Assembly (NCBI RefSeq): GCF_052324685.1
Contig: NC_135224.1
Coordinates: 22,645,451-22,709,450, forward strand
Reading direction: 5' to 3'
Source of the DNA: Brachyhypopomus gauderio
Taxonomy: Eukaryota; Chordata; Actinopteri; Gymnotiformes; Hypopomidae
Length of the DNA stretch: 64,000 nt
Shown here: positions 44,830-57,239 of the stretch, one piece after another
Layout: every line of letters starts with the position of its first letter
How positions within the stretch are numbered: position 1 is the first letter of the stretch
Translations under genes and position numbers: made by a program
The notes under the pieces: generated by a model
Seen by the model: the letters and a program-made list of their open reading frames with translations, nothing else
The model's database searches: none
Told to the model about the DNA's origin: nothing

Positions 44830-47800
44830 GCAGCCCCACGTCGGACGGGGCTGGTGCCGCTGTGCTGGCCAGTGAGGCCTTCGTGAGGAGATACGGGCTG
44901 CAGGCCAAAGCGGTGGAGATTGTCGCCCAGGAGATGGTCACTGACGTGGCCAGCACCTTCAACGAGAACAGCTGCATCAAGATGGTGAGCGGGTATCTCG
45001 CCGCAGTATCTGGGGGTGGGGGAGGGGGAAAATTTCTCAAAACTTTCTACAGATATTACGCAAGATGCCCTATCCCGTAATATGAAGCTCATCCTATAAA
45101 AGAAACTCGCTAGTACTAAGAGGATTTGCTGGTTCGGTCTTCAAACAATAAAGCTGGTAAAACGGGAGTGCGCGTAGCGTGAGAACCACACGTCAAAGCC
45201 TCGTGCCGTTGCTCTGCTTCCTAGGTCGGCTATGACATGAGTCGCCTCGCAGCCCAAAAGTGCTATGGAGCAGCAGGCCTGATGCCGTCCGACGTCAACG
45301 TCATCGAGCTCCACGACTGCTTCTCCGCCAACGAGCTCATCACCTACGAGGCCCTGGGCCTGTGCCCCGAGGGTACGCCTCACTGCTCCGCTCTTGGACC
45401 GCCAGTCCACAGCCACCGGGCCCCGCCGCCTTTTACGCTTCAACCATAAGCGCTCGGCTTTGAGCTTTGGACGGTTGTGGTGGGCCCGAGCGCTCGCTGA
45501 CTTGCCGATCTATTCCCAGGTAAGGCTGGAGAGCTCATCGACAGGGGAGACAACACCTACGGGGGCAGGTGGGTCATTAACCCCAGCGGAGGTCTCATCT
45601 CGAAGGGACACCCTCTCGGAGCTACAGGTACAACCTCCAGATGGGCTTTCACATTCCCCACCCACTCTCACAACTGAGTCAAATAGGACTTTTTCTTTCA
45701 AATGGGAGTTTTTGTTTCTTTTCCTCGTGCAACAATTTGTATTTTTAAACAACTACTATCAGGGGGCGCCATTCATATTGCAGTGTGACCTTAGGCTCAA
45801 CTTGGGGGATTTTCACACTGAGCCCCATTTGATGTGCTGTCTGGGAGAATATTATGGCTCTAGCAGTGATAGTAATGGGCCCATGTTCTCATTGGGACTC
45901 TCGATGCCTCTTCCTGAGAGATGAGACTGCTCCAAATGTGCCCAAATGTGATTTTTGCTAAGCCAGGCTCCAAAGATCTGTCCTTATACAATATAAGTTC
46001 ATTTACATAGTAGTAGCAATAGCTTTTGTTCTCATACAAAATTGTTGTTTATTAAAAGGCTTAAATCATCTCCACTTAGCACTGTATGAAATTAGGTTAG
46101 CTTCATTTGTGCTTCCATTAGACCCTTAGTACTGGGGGGAGGGTGATGTATTCATTAGAACAGCTGAGATGGTAATAATAATGAGGTAGTGAAATGTTGG
46201 CAGCTCATTACACATGAAAATTCATGTACGAGAGAGCTATTGCTGTGGGCTAAGGCATTACAGTAATAACCCTGTGAATACAGACATTAATGTGGCGGGG
46301 GATAACGCGCTCGGAGAGATTAAAAAAAAAAAAAAACAATGTAGGGCTTTTCAAGCACTATAATAAAAATGAGTATCAGCAAAAAACATTTGGACCATGT
46401 GGGCATAATCTGTGCTCTACACCCAGAGTACTTTGGTACCCAGAGTACTAGATCATCCTCTTTATCTTACTAATTTTGTACTTTAACCTACTTTGTTGGT
46501 TCTCTGAACCTCTTTTTCCCTCTGCAGTTTCTGAACTCGGGTGAATGAACTCTTCCTCGAGTCTTTGAACCTTACAGTGTGCTCTGTTTTGATTGCTCAG
46601 GCCTGGCGCAGTGTGCAGAGCTGTGCTGGCAGTTAAGGGGGGAGGCCGGCAAGAGGCAGGTTCCCGGGGCAAAGGTCGCCCTGCAGCACAACATCGGACT
46701 AGGCGGTGCTGTGGTCGTCACCCTTTACAAGATGGGATTCCCTCAGGAGACAAGGTGAGTGGAGACTGTACTCGAGGAGCATAACCTCACGTTAGCTCAC
46801 GTTAGCTCACGTTGGCTCACGTAGCTCCGGCAATAATTGCAGAGAACTGGTTTGGTGTGGGTGCTAATGTGCATGAAAATTCACGCTTAATGTATTGTTT
46901 GTGCAAGCTGAGACATTAATGTCCTTGGCAATTTCTGTCCTGTCAGTCAGAAAATTGTGTTTCTCAAATAGAAAACAACTGTATGCCTTTTTCAATATTT
47001 TGTTATTACAGTTTACAGTTCAATATAAGTTTACAGTTCAGTATAAGTTATCACAGTTTACAGTTTAAATTATTACAGCTTGTTGGTACTTCTCCAGGAC
47101 CTTGGACTGCTTTCATCATGCACACACACAGACACGTTATGTACAATGTGGAAATGTTCATTTGTGTGTTTCTTCTCAGGTCACGGATAGCTGCTGTACC
47201 CACCAGCGCCTCCACTGGCTTGGAGGGGTTCAAATCTCATGGAGTTTTCAAAGAGATTGAGAAGAGGCTGAAGGAGGTAACGTTTTAACATTTCAGAATT
47301 GTTTTCTTCAGTGTAAAAGCTTCAGTCAATCTAATACATTTCTAAAAGAAGAATCTAAAAGGAGACATTTAATTGTCTACGTGGCATCATCGTAGGCCTG
47401 GTCATCACCTGTGGCGAGCGAGCTTTCACTATGCCTCGTTCTGAGGTCGTGACCTCTTCAGCCCATACTCAGTCTCTTCCTGTTCCTTCACACAGGAAGG
47501 GGAGGCGTATGTGAAGAAAATCGGTGGTGTGTTTGCCTTCAAAGTAAGAGCCGGGTCTGGCGGCAGTGAAGCACTGTGGGTAGTGGACGTGAAGAACGGC
47601 AGGGGCTCGGTGGACAACGACGCAGGTGTGTGTTCCCCTCGCCCTCCTGCAGGGGGAGCTAACAGCATCTGCCCATCGACCTGTTTTGGCATCACTGTGG
47701 GGAAAATCTTGCACAATGCTGCCTGGCTGGGGGGGCTAATAGAATTGCAGGGCACCCGATTAAACAAGACACTGCAGTATGTGAATTTAAATGTCTGAGA

Positions 47801-48650
47801 AAGAAAATGGAGGGGGGGGGGGACCCCCAGAGAACCCGCAAGGTCCTCCCCTCTTTGAATCTCAGTCAGCTTGTAAGCAAATTGAAGTACATAAGCTACA
47901 CATGTGAAGGCACTTTCTCTTTCTTTCTCAAACGAATCAATTCTAAATAAAGCTCAGACTCCTGAAAAATAAGAATTTTGTAGTTACTTGTTGACCAAAG
48001 AGGTTCGTGTTGCTGGTGTCTGTAACGGTGCAGTAAGTTTGCTGTTCCTCACCCCCTCCAGGGAAGAAAGCAGACTGCACAATCTCCATGGGAGACGCTG
48101 ACCTCCTTGACTTGATGACTGGGAAACTGAATCCACAGACTGTGAGTTCTTTAAAGATGATTAACTCTGATTTGAAGTGAATGTCTGGCTTTAAATGAAT
48201 TCCAGTCTGCTCAGAAATCTGGTAAAAACAAACAAAGACAAGTTACTGTCTCCCATGTAGTGCACAACGTGAAATGTAACCACTATACGGAGGTCACGAC
48301 AACTTGGCAAGATTTGTAAACAGTGCTGTAAATGTGGCTTCATGACTTCCATTCACAACATTTAAAGCATATAATGTTTATCCGTGCATTTCTAATATAC
48401 CCTGTGTCCACAGTCACCGAACCTTTGATACAGAATTTAACCTTGTGCTGAAAATGCTTTGACACCTCCTCCCCTCTCTCTCCCTCCCCCTCTCTCTCTC
48501 TCCCTCCCTTTCTCTCTCCCCCTCCCTTTCTCTCTCTTTCTCTCCCTTCAAAAGGCCTTTTTCCAAGGCAAGCTGAAGATTAGTGGGAACATGAGCATGG
48601 CCTTGAAACTGCAAAATCTCCAGCTCACCCCAGGGAAGGCCAAACTCTGA
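42248..48650 (+). CDS. scp2: Sterol carrier protein 2 / SCPx thiolase
   Basis: SCPx is a peroxisomal 3-ketoacyl-CoA thiolase for branched-chain and bile-acid side chains fused to an SCP2 lipid-transfer domain. Sixteen exons give 538 residues (human 547): 42248-42298, 43034-43088, 43186-43257, 43357-43488, 43591-43655, 43742-43868, 44146-44209, 44590-44676, 44834-44984, 45225-45372, 45520-45627, 46601-46754, 47180-47276, 47496-47625, 48062-48141, 48555-48650. Thiolase part: nucleophile Cys in [41 protein letters not shown] and [17 protein letters not shown]2 part (from about residue 420): [49 protein letters not shown]. The C-terminal AKL is a peroxisomal targeting signal. AATAAA at 49325-49330. 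Confidence 0.96.
44794..44828. repeat. (TG)n microsatellite
   Basis: About 35 bp of TG directly before the acceptor of scp2 exon 9 (tgcag at 44829-44833), so the repeat takes the place of the usual polypyrimidine tract. Confidence 0.95.
46732..48650 (+). CDS. scp2: Pro-SCP2, inferred internal start of scp2
   Basis: In mammals a second promoter inside SCP2 gives a small pro-SCP2 that starts at a Met equal to the one in YKMGFP. Here the same Met (ATG 46732-46734, [19 protein letters not shown]) is present at the end of exon 12, and the frame runs on through exons 13-16 to the AKL signal. The leader before the SCP2 domain is about 20 residues, as in the mammalian pre-sequence. Intron 11 (45628-46600, nearly 1 kb) would have to supply the promoter; nothing decisive was seen in it. 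Confidence 0.5.
48468..48549. repeat. Pyrimidine (CT/CCT)n tract
   Basis: About 80 nt of almost pure C/T just before the last scp2 acceptor (aaaag at 48550-48554). It forms an unusually long polypyrimidine tract for exon 16. Confidence 0.9.
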
Positions 48651-49356
48651 ACAAACAGTGGTGTGGGCGGCAGCATCCGTAACACTCAGCAAAATCAGGG
48701 TTGACGTTGCTTCAAAAACGTCTGCGAATTAGCAAGCCAACGGTGACCTCGTTAATGGCAACACTGAATACTTTTCCAGACTTGATTTTCATTGACCATG
48801 AAACTTAACGAAATGCTTAGTAAGTGCTTAAGTGTCGTAACTGACGTAAACATATTTGTAATATGAGAGAACATAAGATTGATCGTAAATACCCAGAAAT
48901 ATGCACTACAATACTTAATTCACAAAGACATATGTTGTAATTACGAGTAATCCATTTTTATGGATAATAATGTGAATTGCCACTGAAATAACCCTGTAAT
49001 AACCCTTTGTAGGTTTTTTATCATTATGGACTTAAAACCTCTTTAATGATGCATACATTATCATTAACCCATTATCATTAACACAGAGAGAGAGAATCGT
49101 AATTTTTATGTTTAGAATTCATGTAATTCTAAGTATGAGATACTGTGTTGAACGTAGTAATGTCCTTCTACGAAGAATATGTCAAAGGATACAACTTTTA
49201 ACTTTCTTTGGCAACTAAAATGATTCTTAAAGAATATGAAGTGAAATGTGATGTTTCATAAATTACAAATGATGGCTAATATAGATTATTTTACTGCCTA
49301 TTCTGTATGTTTTACATACACTTCAATAAAACACTCATTAAAAATAAAATGAAATG

Positions 49357-49460
49357 TGCCATATTTTGTCTCTTGTGATTTTTACACCCCAATCTAAATT
49401 TGTCCTCCGCTTTTAACTTGTCGCTGATCACCTAGTGTTTCTCGCACAGCTCACACACAC
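49357..49460 (-). mobile_element. Truncated tRNA-SINE copy
   Basis: Read on the minus strand it gives the tail of the SINE at 35886-36170: the stretch from about cactaggtgatc, through aaaagcggaggacaaattta and gattggggtgtaaaaatcac, to aaaatatggcaca. The tRNA-like head is missing, i.e. 5'-truncated. Lies just past the scp2 poly(A) signal. Confidence 0.85.
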
Positions 49461-49564
49461 ACGCACGTACGTCCACACGGAATTAACACAAACGTAGCAC
49501 TTTCAAAATAAAAGCGTCACAGTTGTATTGCACGCACGACATAGATATTTGTTTTATTTATTAT

Positions 49565-49635
49565 TGCCTCGCGGGCCGGACAGGGACGCACAACGGGCCG
49601 GATGTGGGCCGCGGGCCGTTGGTTGCCCAGCTCTG
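49565..49635. mobile_element. Probable hAT-element terminal fragment
   Basis: ggatgtgggccgcgggccgt and gttgcccagctctg resemble the end of common hAT elements whose termini read cagggctgggcaac...gcggcccgcggg. Only this end is recognisable, from memory; no partner end or target duplication was found. Confidence 0.35.
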
Positions 49636-52600
49636 TCCTGTATTGTATGAGAATGCAAAATTGCAACAAAAAAATTTGAATAACGGCAGAATTTATGTCA
49701 ATGTGCATTACAGCAGAGAGCACATTTCTGAATTCTGAATTACATACATGTTTTCTCTATGAAATGTTTGAATGATTGAAGACACAGTTGTTCTTCCAAT
49801 ATTTGGCTGCACCCGACTACCAGCTTCAGCCATTGTAAGACCATGACTTACATGTAAAACATGGTCCACAATCCTTGCCCTTACAGTATTTCACTATTTT
49901 GTCCCCTCAGCCTTACACCACACAGTCTTACCTCTACACCACAAAGTCTTACTCCTCTTTTTGGCTGTTCACCCTGCACATGGCCTTGTCTTTCCATTAT
50001 AAGACTTTGTGATACTGCAGTGTTTAGCATCTATACCAATTACAGTAAAGGTTCATGAGACGCACCTCTGACCTATGGCTGAAACCATTGGTTGATCTAA
50101 ACCTTCACAAACTCCCTTTCTTACTGTAACTAAATGTTCAAATTAGGATAAATTACCAAAATGTAACAAAAAAATTAACTAAATAAATAAATGTTAAATG
50201 ATGACTTATAAATTATGACAACATGTTCAGCACTTTTGCATATAATGACCTAGGTGATGACCTAAATACTAATTGTTTTGGAGGGTAAGACAATTCAACA
50301 GACAACACATTTTGAATTATTAAGGTAACTTGTGGATCTGTTACCTTAATCTCTAGATAGACTATATTCTACTCTTTCCTTAATCACTTGACTCCTGCTC
50401 TCTCTCTCTCTCTCCACCTCAGAGACAGCTCTGAATGTCTGAGACTGCTCCTTGCAATGCTTACATTCTTATACTTGCCATGTTCTTTGGTTTTTCTGGC
50501 CTCTATGTCTCTTGCTACTGAAGAGTCTCTTTTTCACTCCCTGTCTCTCAGACTCCTTCTCCTGCCTCACCAGGTTTGACCTGCTTCCACCTGATTTCCC
50601 GTGGTTTCTCTTTTTCCATCTCCATCTCATTTCCAGTGTTCTGTCATTCACCAGGAGCTTGCTGAAGCCCTTTCCCCAGTCTCAATATCAGCACATCCCA
50701 ATTTCAGCATTTTTCTCTCATTCTCAAGAGTCAGCAGTCATTCCCCCCCACCCCACCCCCCTCTCTGCACCTCTGTCCTTGCAGGTAAAGTTTGTTATAC
50801 TCTAATCTTTTCTTTCATGCCATCTTGCATTATTAGATGCTGCTTCTGGGCAGTTTTGATGGCATCCCACTTCTCACATATCACAGTAACCCTTAATCAA
50901 ATGAAAAAGCCAAATCAATCTATTTTGAAATTAATATCCAGATCGTCATCACTCTCCTCTTCCTCTTCCTCAGTCGTGTACCTTTTACTGGCTTCAATGT
51001 AATTGTCCTCAATAAAGCCATCATCATCATTGTCATCATGACCATGTGCATTCTCGGTCACTCAGACTGGTTTGATGAAAGTTTTCCATGACGGTTCTGA
51101 TATGACTGAACTGGCTGGCCACATCTTCTTCCAGCAGAAGAGCATCCCTGTATCAGCCCAGGAAGCGATGAAAGACACGGAACCTGACGACCATGACGAC
51201 CGTGACGAATAAGACCACGTAACATACAGAAAGCAATACTGTAGCAACTATAGTCCCATTACCAGAATTTTACTGATTACAGCCTTGAAGTTCATAGCTG
51301 CATTTAAACAGGGTAAACAACACAGATGTCATGATGGTAAAAATAAGTTTTTATAGTAAAAATTCCTTTAATCAAAGCCCCACAGTTCTAGGCTATAGTG
51401 TTGTGGTGCGTATTCTTTACTATTATGGCCCTGCGTAGTTTGTGTTGTTGTTATTGTTGTTGCTGTTTCTGTTGTTGTTTTTGTCAGCTCCGCTGTCATC
51501 TTCGGGACTCCGCCAACCCCTCTCATCCCTAACTACTTAGTCACGCCTTGCCTCTGGATTCCCCATCGATTGGTGGACTGGACGTGACGTGTACCCCAAC
51601 GTCGGATAAAGACCACACAGAATTGGCGGGAGAAGATTAGAGAGAGAGAGATTTTGTAGGTGTTCTGTGAATTTGATTGGGTTTGTGTGTACCGATTTGA
51701 TGTGGTTTGTGGTTGATGATTCTGCTTTGCCCCATTTTGGATTGGTTGCTTGAATAATTGTACATAGTTGTAGACAGCTTGTGTATTGTATTTATTGTAA
51801 ATAATATCTCAAATGTGGCTTGGGTGAGTAGCGACACTGTTTGCAGTTTAGTTTTTTTGTTTAATGGTTATTGTTTATTATGAGCACGGTGGGTTCCTGA
51901 AGAAATATGCCTCCACTATATATATTGTGAATGCCTATATAAAAATACAAGCCCCTATTTCTCTGTTGTTCTTTATCATTAGTGTTACACCTTGCCTCCT
52001 AGACCGGGGCAAAACACCATTTAGGTGTTTCAGTTTCATTATTCTTATTTAATAGTTTCATTTGTAATCCTTGTTTGTTTGTACTTGTTCTGTTAAAAGA
52101 CAATAAGAAGGAACATACACACATACAGAGAGAGAGAGATATCGTAAGGTGTAAATATGCACACTAACTCGCATGATTTAAGTGCTCTTCTAGATGGTTG
52201 CCTAAAGATGTCCTGAAGCTCTGGTGACACTTCTGTCTGTACAGCAGGAAAGCTGTACATCCACATGCACTCACCACTAGCCACAGATACAGGCCCAGAT
52301 ACTAACCCTAACCCTAGGCCCTGGACCAGGATGGCCCTGCTACCCATGTTCCTCATCATGCCCGGGGATCAAGGGAGAAAGACTGAAACTGTGAATCTGC
52401 TTTTCCTGGCATTTTTATTATATCAATCACAGGTGATTTATGAAAAAGAAAAATAATCACTTGGTTACGTCACCATACCCACCGCATGAATAAACTGAGA
52501 GAGATGGACCCAAGTGCCGGCTCGAACAAGCACAATAAGCAGTGATGTAATTCGTGAGTGAGAGAGAAATGCACCCACACGCACCGTGGCAAAAACAACA

Positions 52601-52918
52601 CAAAACGACATGGAAAACTCAACGTGTAAAATTAAACTCGACTGAACACGCGGGAAAAAAATAGAACAAAAAAACACCCGTAGTCAGAAGGGAGATAAAA
52701 TTTAAAAGGCAAATCAAAAGACGCGGAAAAAACTCGTTGCATAAAAACAAAAGCAAGAACGCCAGGGAAAGTAACTGGGAGCAGGCAAAACGCCACAACA
52801 AACAAAACCTTCCCAAAATAAATGTATAACAGATAGGAAGTGAAACAGATGGAGAAAAACTGGAGAGGTCAATAAGCAGCGCAGGAGATAGTTACTCGAA
52901 TAAGTTGTAGGGAAGTAA

Positions 52919-52920
<2 letters not shown>

Positions 52921-52952
<32 letters not shown>

Positions 52953-52953
52953 C
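52921..52953. repeat. (GA)n microsatellite
   Basis: About 30 bp of GA dinucleotides within unclassified repeat-like DNA. Confidence 0.9.
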
Positions 52954-53046
52954 ATAAGGTGGCGAGACACCTTTAATCGGGAACGCAACGTACTGGCTTT
53001 AGAGAAAGCAGGGAAAGGGCTGAGAACGAGTCGGCGAGCCAAAACA

Positions 53047-53119
53047 AATCAGCAGTGATCCGTCTCCACAAGCTTCCTTAAGAAGCCATGGCAACAGGTG
53101 AAACAGATCACTGCTGATT
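53047..53119. repeat. 14-bp perfect inverted repeat
   Basis: AATCAGCAGTGATC (53047-53060) and GATCACTGCTGATT (53106-53119) are exact inverses, 45 bp apart. They may mark the end region of the unclassified repeat at 52480-53300. Confidence 0.75.
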
Positions 53120-53839
53120 GCGCCTGTGAGGGCAGGCCCCAGCAGTGCCCCGCCCGTGACCACTACAGGTGTATGCACGCTCGCGTACCGCTGCATAACA
53201 CGACACGGTTTATGCGCATTCGCAGTCTAGGACTGACTCGGGTGCCTCTTGTGGAGGTAGAAGGCGTGGCATCCGAGCCAGCCCTGACACTCACCATTTG
53301 AGGTTTACAGAATTTCAACCACACCTGTAACCACATGATGACTCAGTGGCCTGTTGAAACACGAAGGCAGAACATCACATGAACTGATCACCCACCTGGA
53401 GCATGTTACATCTGCCCCTTCTTCTCTTTGCTCCTAACACTCTTATTTAATGTTTTGTTTTTTGAGGTTTGTGTAACCCTAAAACATCTCCCAGATTTCG
53501 CAGGAAAACGTCAAACTGTGTTTGGTATTTATTCTGCTTTTCTGTCTCTTTCTTACTGCACCCATCATGTAGGTCTCCAGTGCTTCTTCCTGGAGTAAAG
53601 ACAACACACTGCTGTGCAACCTCAACTTGAGTCGGGCTCCCAGGACATGAGGACCAGGACAGAATAAACCTCGACAAGAAGTGCATCAGGATAATGAGAC
53701 ACTTTATGATCCATGCCAGACAACAGAGACGAGACCAGAGAACTGATCACCATCAAGAACCCACCGTCAGGATTATTAGTAACATCACCTTTGTCAGCAT
53801 GCAAGGAACCGCAAGGACAGCCAGACAAAATCACCATGT

Positions 53840-56225
53840 GTGGACTATTCAGCATCAGCGTCGTCAAAGGCTATAGATAATATATTGGAATATATAACAA
53901 TAGAAATGAATGTAAAACAATCTAAAAATATATTAATTAGTTGTGTGTATAAAGCACCAGGGGTTTGCATCAATGCATTTAAAGATAAATTAGCAAAAGT
54001 GCTTGACAGAGCAAACAACAACAAGGTACAGATTGTATGTGGAGACTTCAATATTGACTTGTTAAACCCAAATGGACACAAAGGAACGACTGATTGTATC
54101 AATACAATGTACATCTACAATTTATTTCCAGTGATAATAAAACCAACTAGAATAACAACATATTCAACATATTCTGCTACATTAATCGATAACATATTCA
54201 CTTACAAGATTGATAGTGCAATAGTTGGGGGACTGCTCATAAATGACATAAGTGATCACCTACCGGTTTTTGCAGTTTTTCAAAACTTAGTTGATATACA
54301 AAATAAACACAGGCCAAGTATCAATAAAGTGAAAAGACACAGAACTCCAAAAGCTATCACTGCCCTTAAAATGGACTTAATGCAACAAAACTGGACAGAG
54401 GTATATGCAAATCATGATCCAATCAAAGCATATCAGGCATTCTTGTCTACTTTTATTATGTTATATGAAAAAAACTGTCCATTAAAAAAACTAACACAAA
54501 GGACTAAAAATGCTAACAAACCTTGGATTACGAAGGGGATTGCTAATGCATGTAGAAAGAAAAATATATTATATAAGAAATTTTTAAAATTAAGAACAAA
54601 AGAAGCGGAGATTAAATATAAAATATATAAAAATAAATTAATAAGTGTGATGAGATTTAGCAAAAAGGAACATTACCAGAAACTGTTAGAAAGGTATAGG
54701 AGCAACACTCAACAGACTTGGAGTGTTCTAAACTGCATTATTAAAAATGGATGAGGAAGAGAAGACAATATAGACTACATTTTAAAAGATGACAACACAA
54801 GTATAAATGAAACAAAAGAAATGGTAAATGAATTTAATCATTATTTTGTGAATGTTGGGCCCACTTTAGCAAAAGTGATTGAGAAAACAAGAAATACAGA
54901 AGAAATGGGTGAATATATCAACAAAACAACTCACTCCATCTTTGTTAGGGGAACTGAGGAAAAGGAAATTTTGGATATTGTAAATAAATTCAAAAACAAA
55001 AAATCCACTGATTCGACTGACATTGACATGTCATTGATAAAAGATACTTTAGAATGCACAGTAAAACCAATTACACATATTTGCAACCAATCTTTTAAGA
55101 CAGGTATTTTTCCCAATAAAATGAAAATGAAAAGCTAAAATCATACCTATATATAAAAATGGAAACAGACACAAGCTCTCCAACTATAGACCTGTTTCTT
55201 TGCTCCCTCAGTTCTCCAAGATTTAGAAAAATTATTTGTAGACAGACTTGATAATTTTATAAATAAACACAGATTACTAAGTGATAATCAATACGGATTT
55301 AGAGCAAATAGGTCCACCTCGATGGCAGTGATGCAACTGGTAGAGGAGGTTTCCACTGCAATAGATAATAGGGAGTATACTGTTGGGGTGTTTATAGACC
55401 TAAGGAAGGTTTTTGACACTATAGATCATGACTTACTCATGAATAAACTGGAGAGATATGGGATTAGAGGACTAGCATATTCATGGCTCAAAAGTTACCT
55501 AGAAGATAGACATCAATATGTACAAATAAGCAATATTCAATCTGATCTATTGAAGATCACATGTGGGGTTCCGCAAGGATCAGTACTAGGACCAAAACTG
55601 TTTATATTGTACATAAATGACATCTGTAAAGTATCTGAATGTATGAACTGTGTCTTATTTGCCGATGATACCAATTTATATTACTCTGGACAAAGTTTAG
55701 AACAATTTCTGAATACAGTGGAATGGGAATTAAAAGAGTTTAACAAATGGTTTGATATGAACAAATTGTCACTGAATTTGAGTAAAACTAATTTTATAGT
55801 ATTTGGCAATAGACAAATCAAGAATAATATAAAAATTAGGATTGATGTTAATATAGAGAGGAAATATGAAAACAAATTTCTAGCTGTTATAATCGATCAC
55901 AAATTATGCTGGAAACAACACATAAACTATGTAAAAACAAAAATGGCTAAAACTATTGCAATATTACATAAAACGAAAGATATTTTAAATCAATCATCAC
56001 TCTATTTGCTATATTGTTCTTTCATATTCCCATACATGACCTACTGTGTGGAGATATGGGGAAACGCATATAAAACCAACACTAAACCAATATTCATGTT
56101 ACAGAAGAACGCTATAAGAATTATAAATCAATCCAATTATCATGAATCAACAATTTATTAATTTAAAAACTTTAAAATTCAATGACCTAGTTGACCTCCA
56201 TACAGCTTTGATAATGTGCATACCC
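53840..56225 (+). mobile_element. LINE copy A (CR1/L2/Rex-like group), truncated at both ends
   Basis: A non-LTR retrotransposon ORF2: endonuclease part (VQIVCGDFNIDLLNPNG, LLINDISDHLPVF) at 53840-54290, then a reverse transcriptase with TVGVFIDLRKVFDTIDHDLL, CGVPQGSVLGPKLFILYIND and the active-site box VLFADDTNLYY at about 55650-55680. At least one stop (near 54752) and frame shifts near 55140-55300 make it inactive. The 5' part of the endonuclease is missing, and the 3' end breaks off abruptly at about 56225 against an L1-like fragment, which is unusual for a 5'-truncating LINE. Confidence 0.88.
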
Positions 56226-56226
56226 T

Positions 56227-56880
56227 GAAATATCTCCAATTTATTTTATTAACTCTAATATAGCCAGAATTGATTTGCTTAATTTTGTAACAAACATGAT
56301 GACATCATCAGCATAAAGAGATATCTTATGTTCACTTTGTCCTAGAGAAATTCCGTAAATTTGTGGGTGTGAACGTAAAGCTATTGCAAAGGGTTCAATC
56401 GCTAATGTATACAATAGAGGGGATAAGGGGCATCCCTGCCTGCATCCCCTTTTAATAACTATTGGTTGTGAGATATTTCTATTTGTCAGAATTTCTGCAG
56501 TGGGTTTGTTGTATATTAAATGTACCCAGAAATTTTCTCCAAACCTGAATCTTTCTAATACTCTGAGTAGATAGGGCCATTCAACCCTATCGAAGGCCTT
56601 CTCTCCATCTAGGGACAGCAGGGCAGTATCTAGAGCTTCTTTACTATAATTTAGTATATTCAGTACTCTCCTAACATGATGAAATCCCTGTCTTCCAATT
56701 ATAAATCCATTTTGATCTTTATTAATTATTTCAGGCATAAAATTTTGAATACGGTTCGCTAGGATTTTACATATAATTTTTAGATCAGAATTCAGGCTTA
56801 TTGGTCTCATATTTTCACATTTATTAGATGGCTTTCCTGATTTTGGAAGTAGTATAATTAGAGCGTCATTCATAGCAGGG
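56227..56880 (-). mobile_element. L1/Tx1-like LINE fragment (reverse transcriptase)
   Basis: One open frame of about 210 residues on the minus strand: [72 protein letters not shown], and YADDVIMFV as the catalytic YADD box. This is L1-group reverse transcriptase, quite different from the neighbouring copies A and B. Upstream endonuclease and the 3' half are absent. Confidence 0.88.
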
Positions 56881-56904
56881 GGGAGAGTCCCTTTATACTG
56901 TATA

Positions 56905-56985
56905 AAACTGGGTCGCGACTTAATGACAATGAGAAAAAGTGGGTCCCGGGCTGAGACCAGTTGAGAACCCCTGCACTAACGGACA
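56905..56985. mobile_element. Possible hAT-like terminal fragment
   Basis: The minus strand reads gcaggggttctcaactggtc then agcccgggacccac..., like the terminus of widespread hAT elements (cagtggttctcaact...). The other end was not found. Confidence 0.4.
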
Positions 56986-57239
56986 GGCTAAAAAATAAAA
57001 AAAACACTCTCTGCTGCTTCATAACTTAAGTTCACGTTAGTCTGCATATTTTCAGTTTTCTTTAACCATAAATATTATGCTAATATTAAAGTCATTAAGA
57101 AAAAAAGGGGTAAAAAATCAGATAACTCCAGTTAAGACGTTACAAACTTCATCACTGGCATCTACGCAGTCCAGGCTTGTAGCAAACAGAGTTACATACC
57201 CTTACGAGACAAACCCACATCAGTTGTTTGTCATCCTCC

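Larger units (their letters stand above)
49640..53830. other. Long stretch without recognisable genes
   Basis: Several short open frames are present on the plus strand but none matches a family I know. Pyrimidine-rich repeats cluster at 50397-50420 and 50945-50980. A frame around 51060-51210 ends in an acidic run (DTEPDDHDDRDE) and could be an orphan exon. 52302-52316 holds two telomere-like ctaaccctaaccctagg units. The block 52480-53300 looks like interspersed repeat DNA without a class being assignable. Confidence 0.4.

Noticed and set aside
50380-50805. Plus-strand frames with a hydrophobic, membrane-like segment
   Set aside because: Pyrimidine-rich DNA gives Leu/Ser/Pro-rich translations in all frames; no homologue or consistent splicing seen.
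51480-51660. Stretch ending aattggcgggagaagattag that resembles a retroelement leader
   Set aside because: No paired terminal repeat or coding part of such an element was found nearby, so it is not called.
52302-52318. Telomere-like ctaaccctaaccctagg
   Set aside because: Only two units; far too short to support an interstitial telomere.
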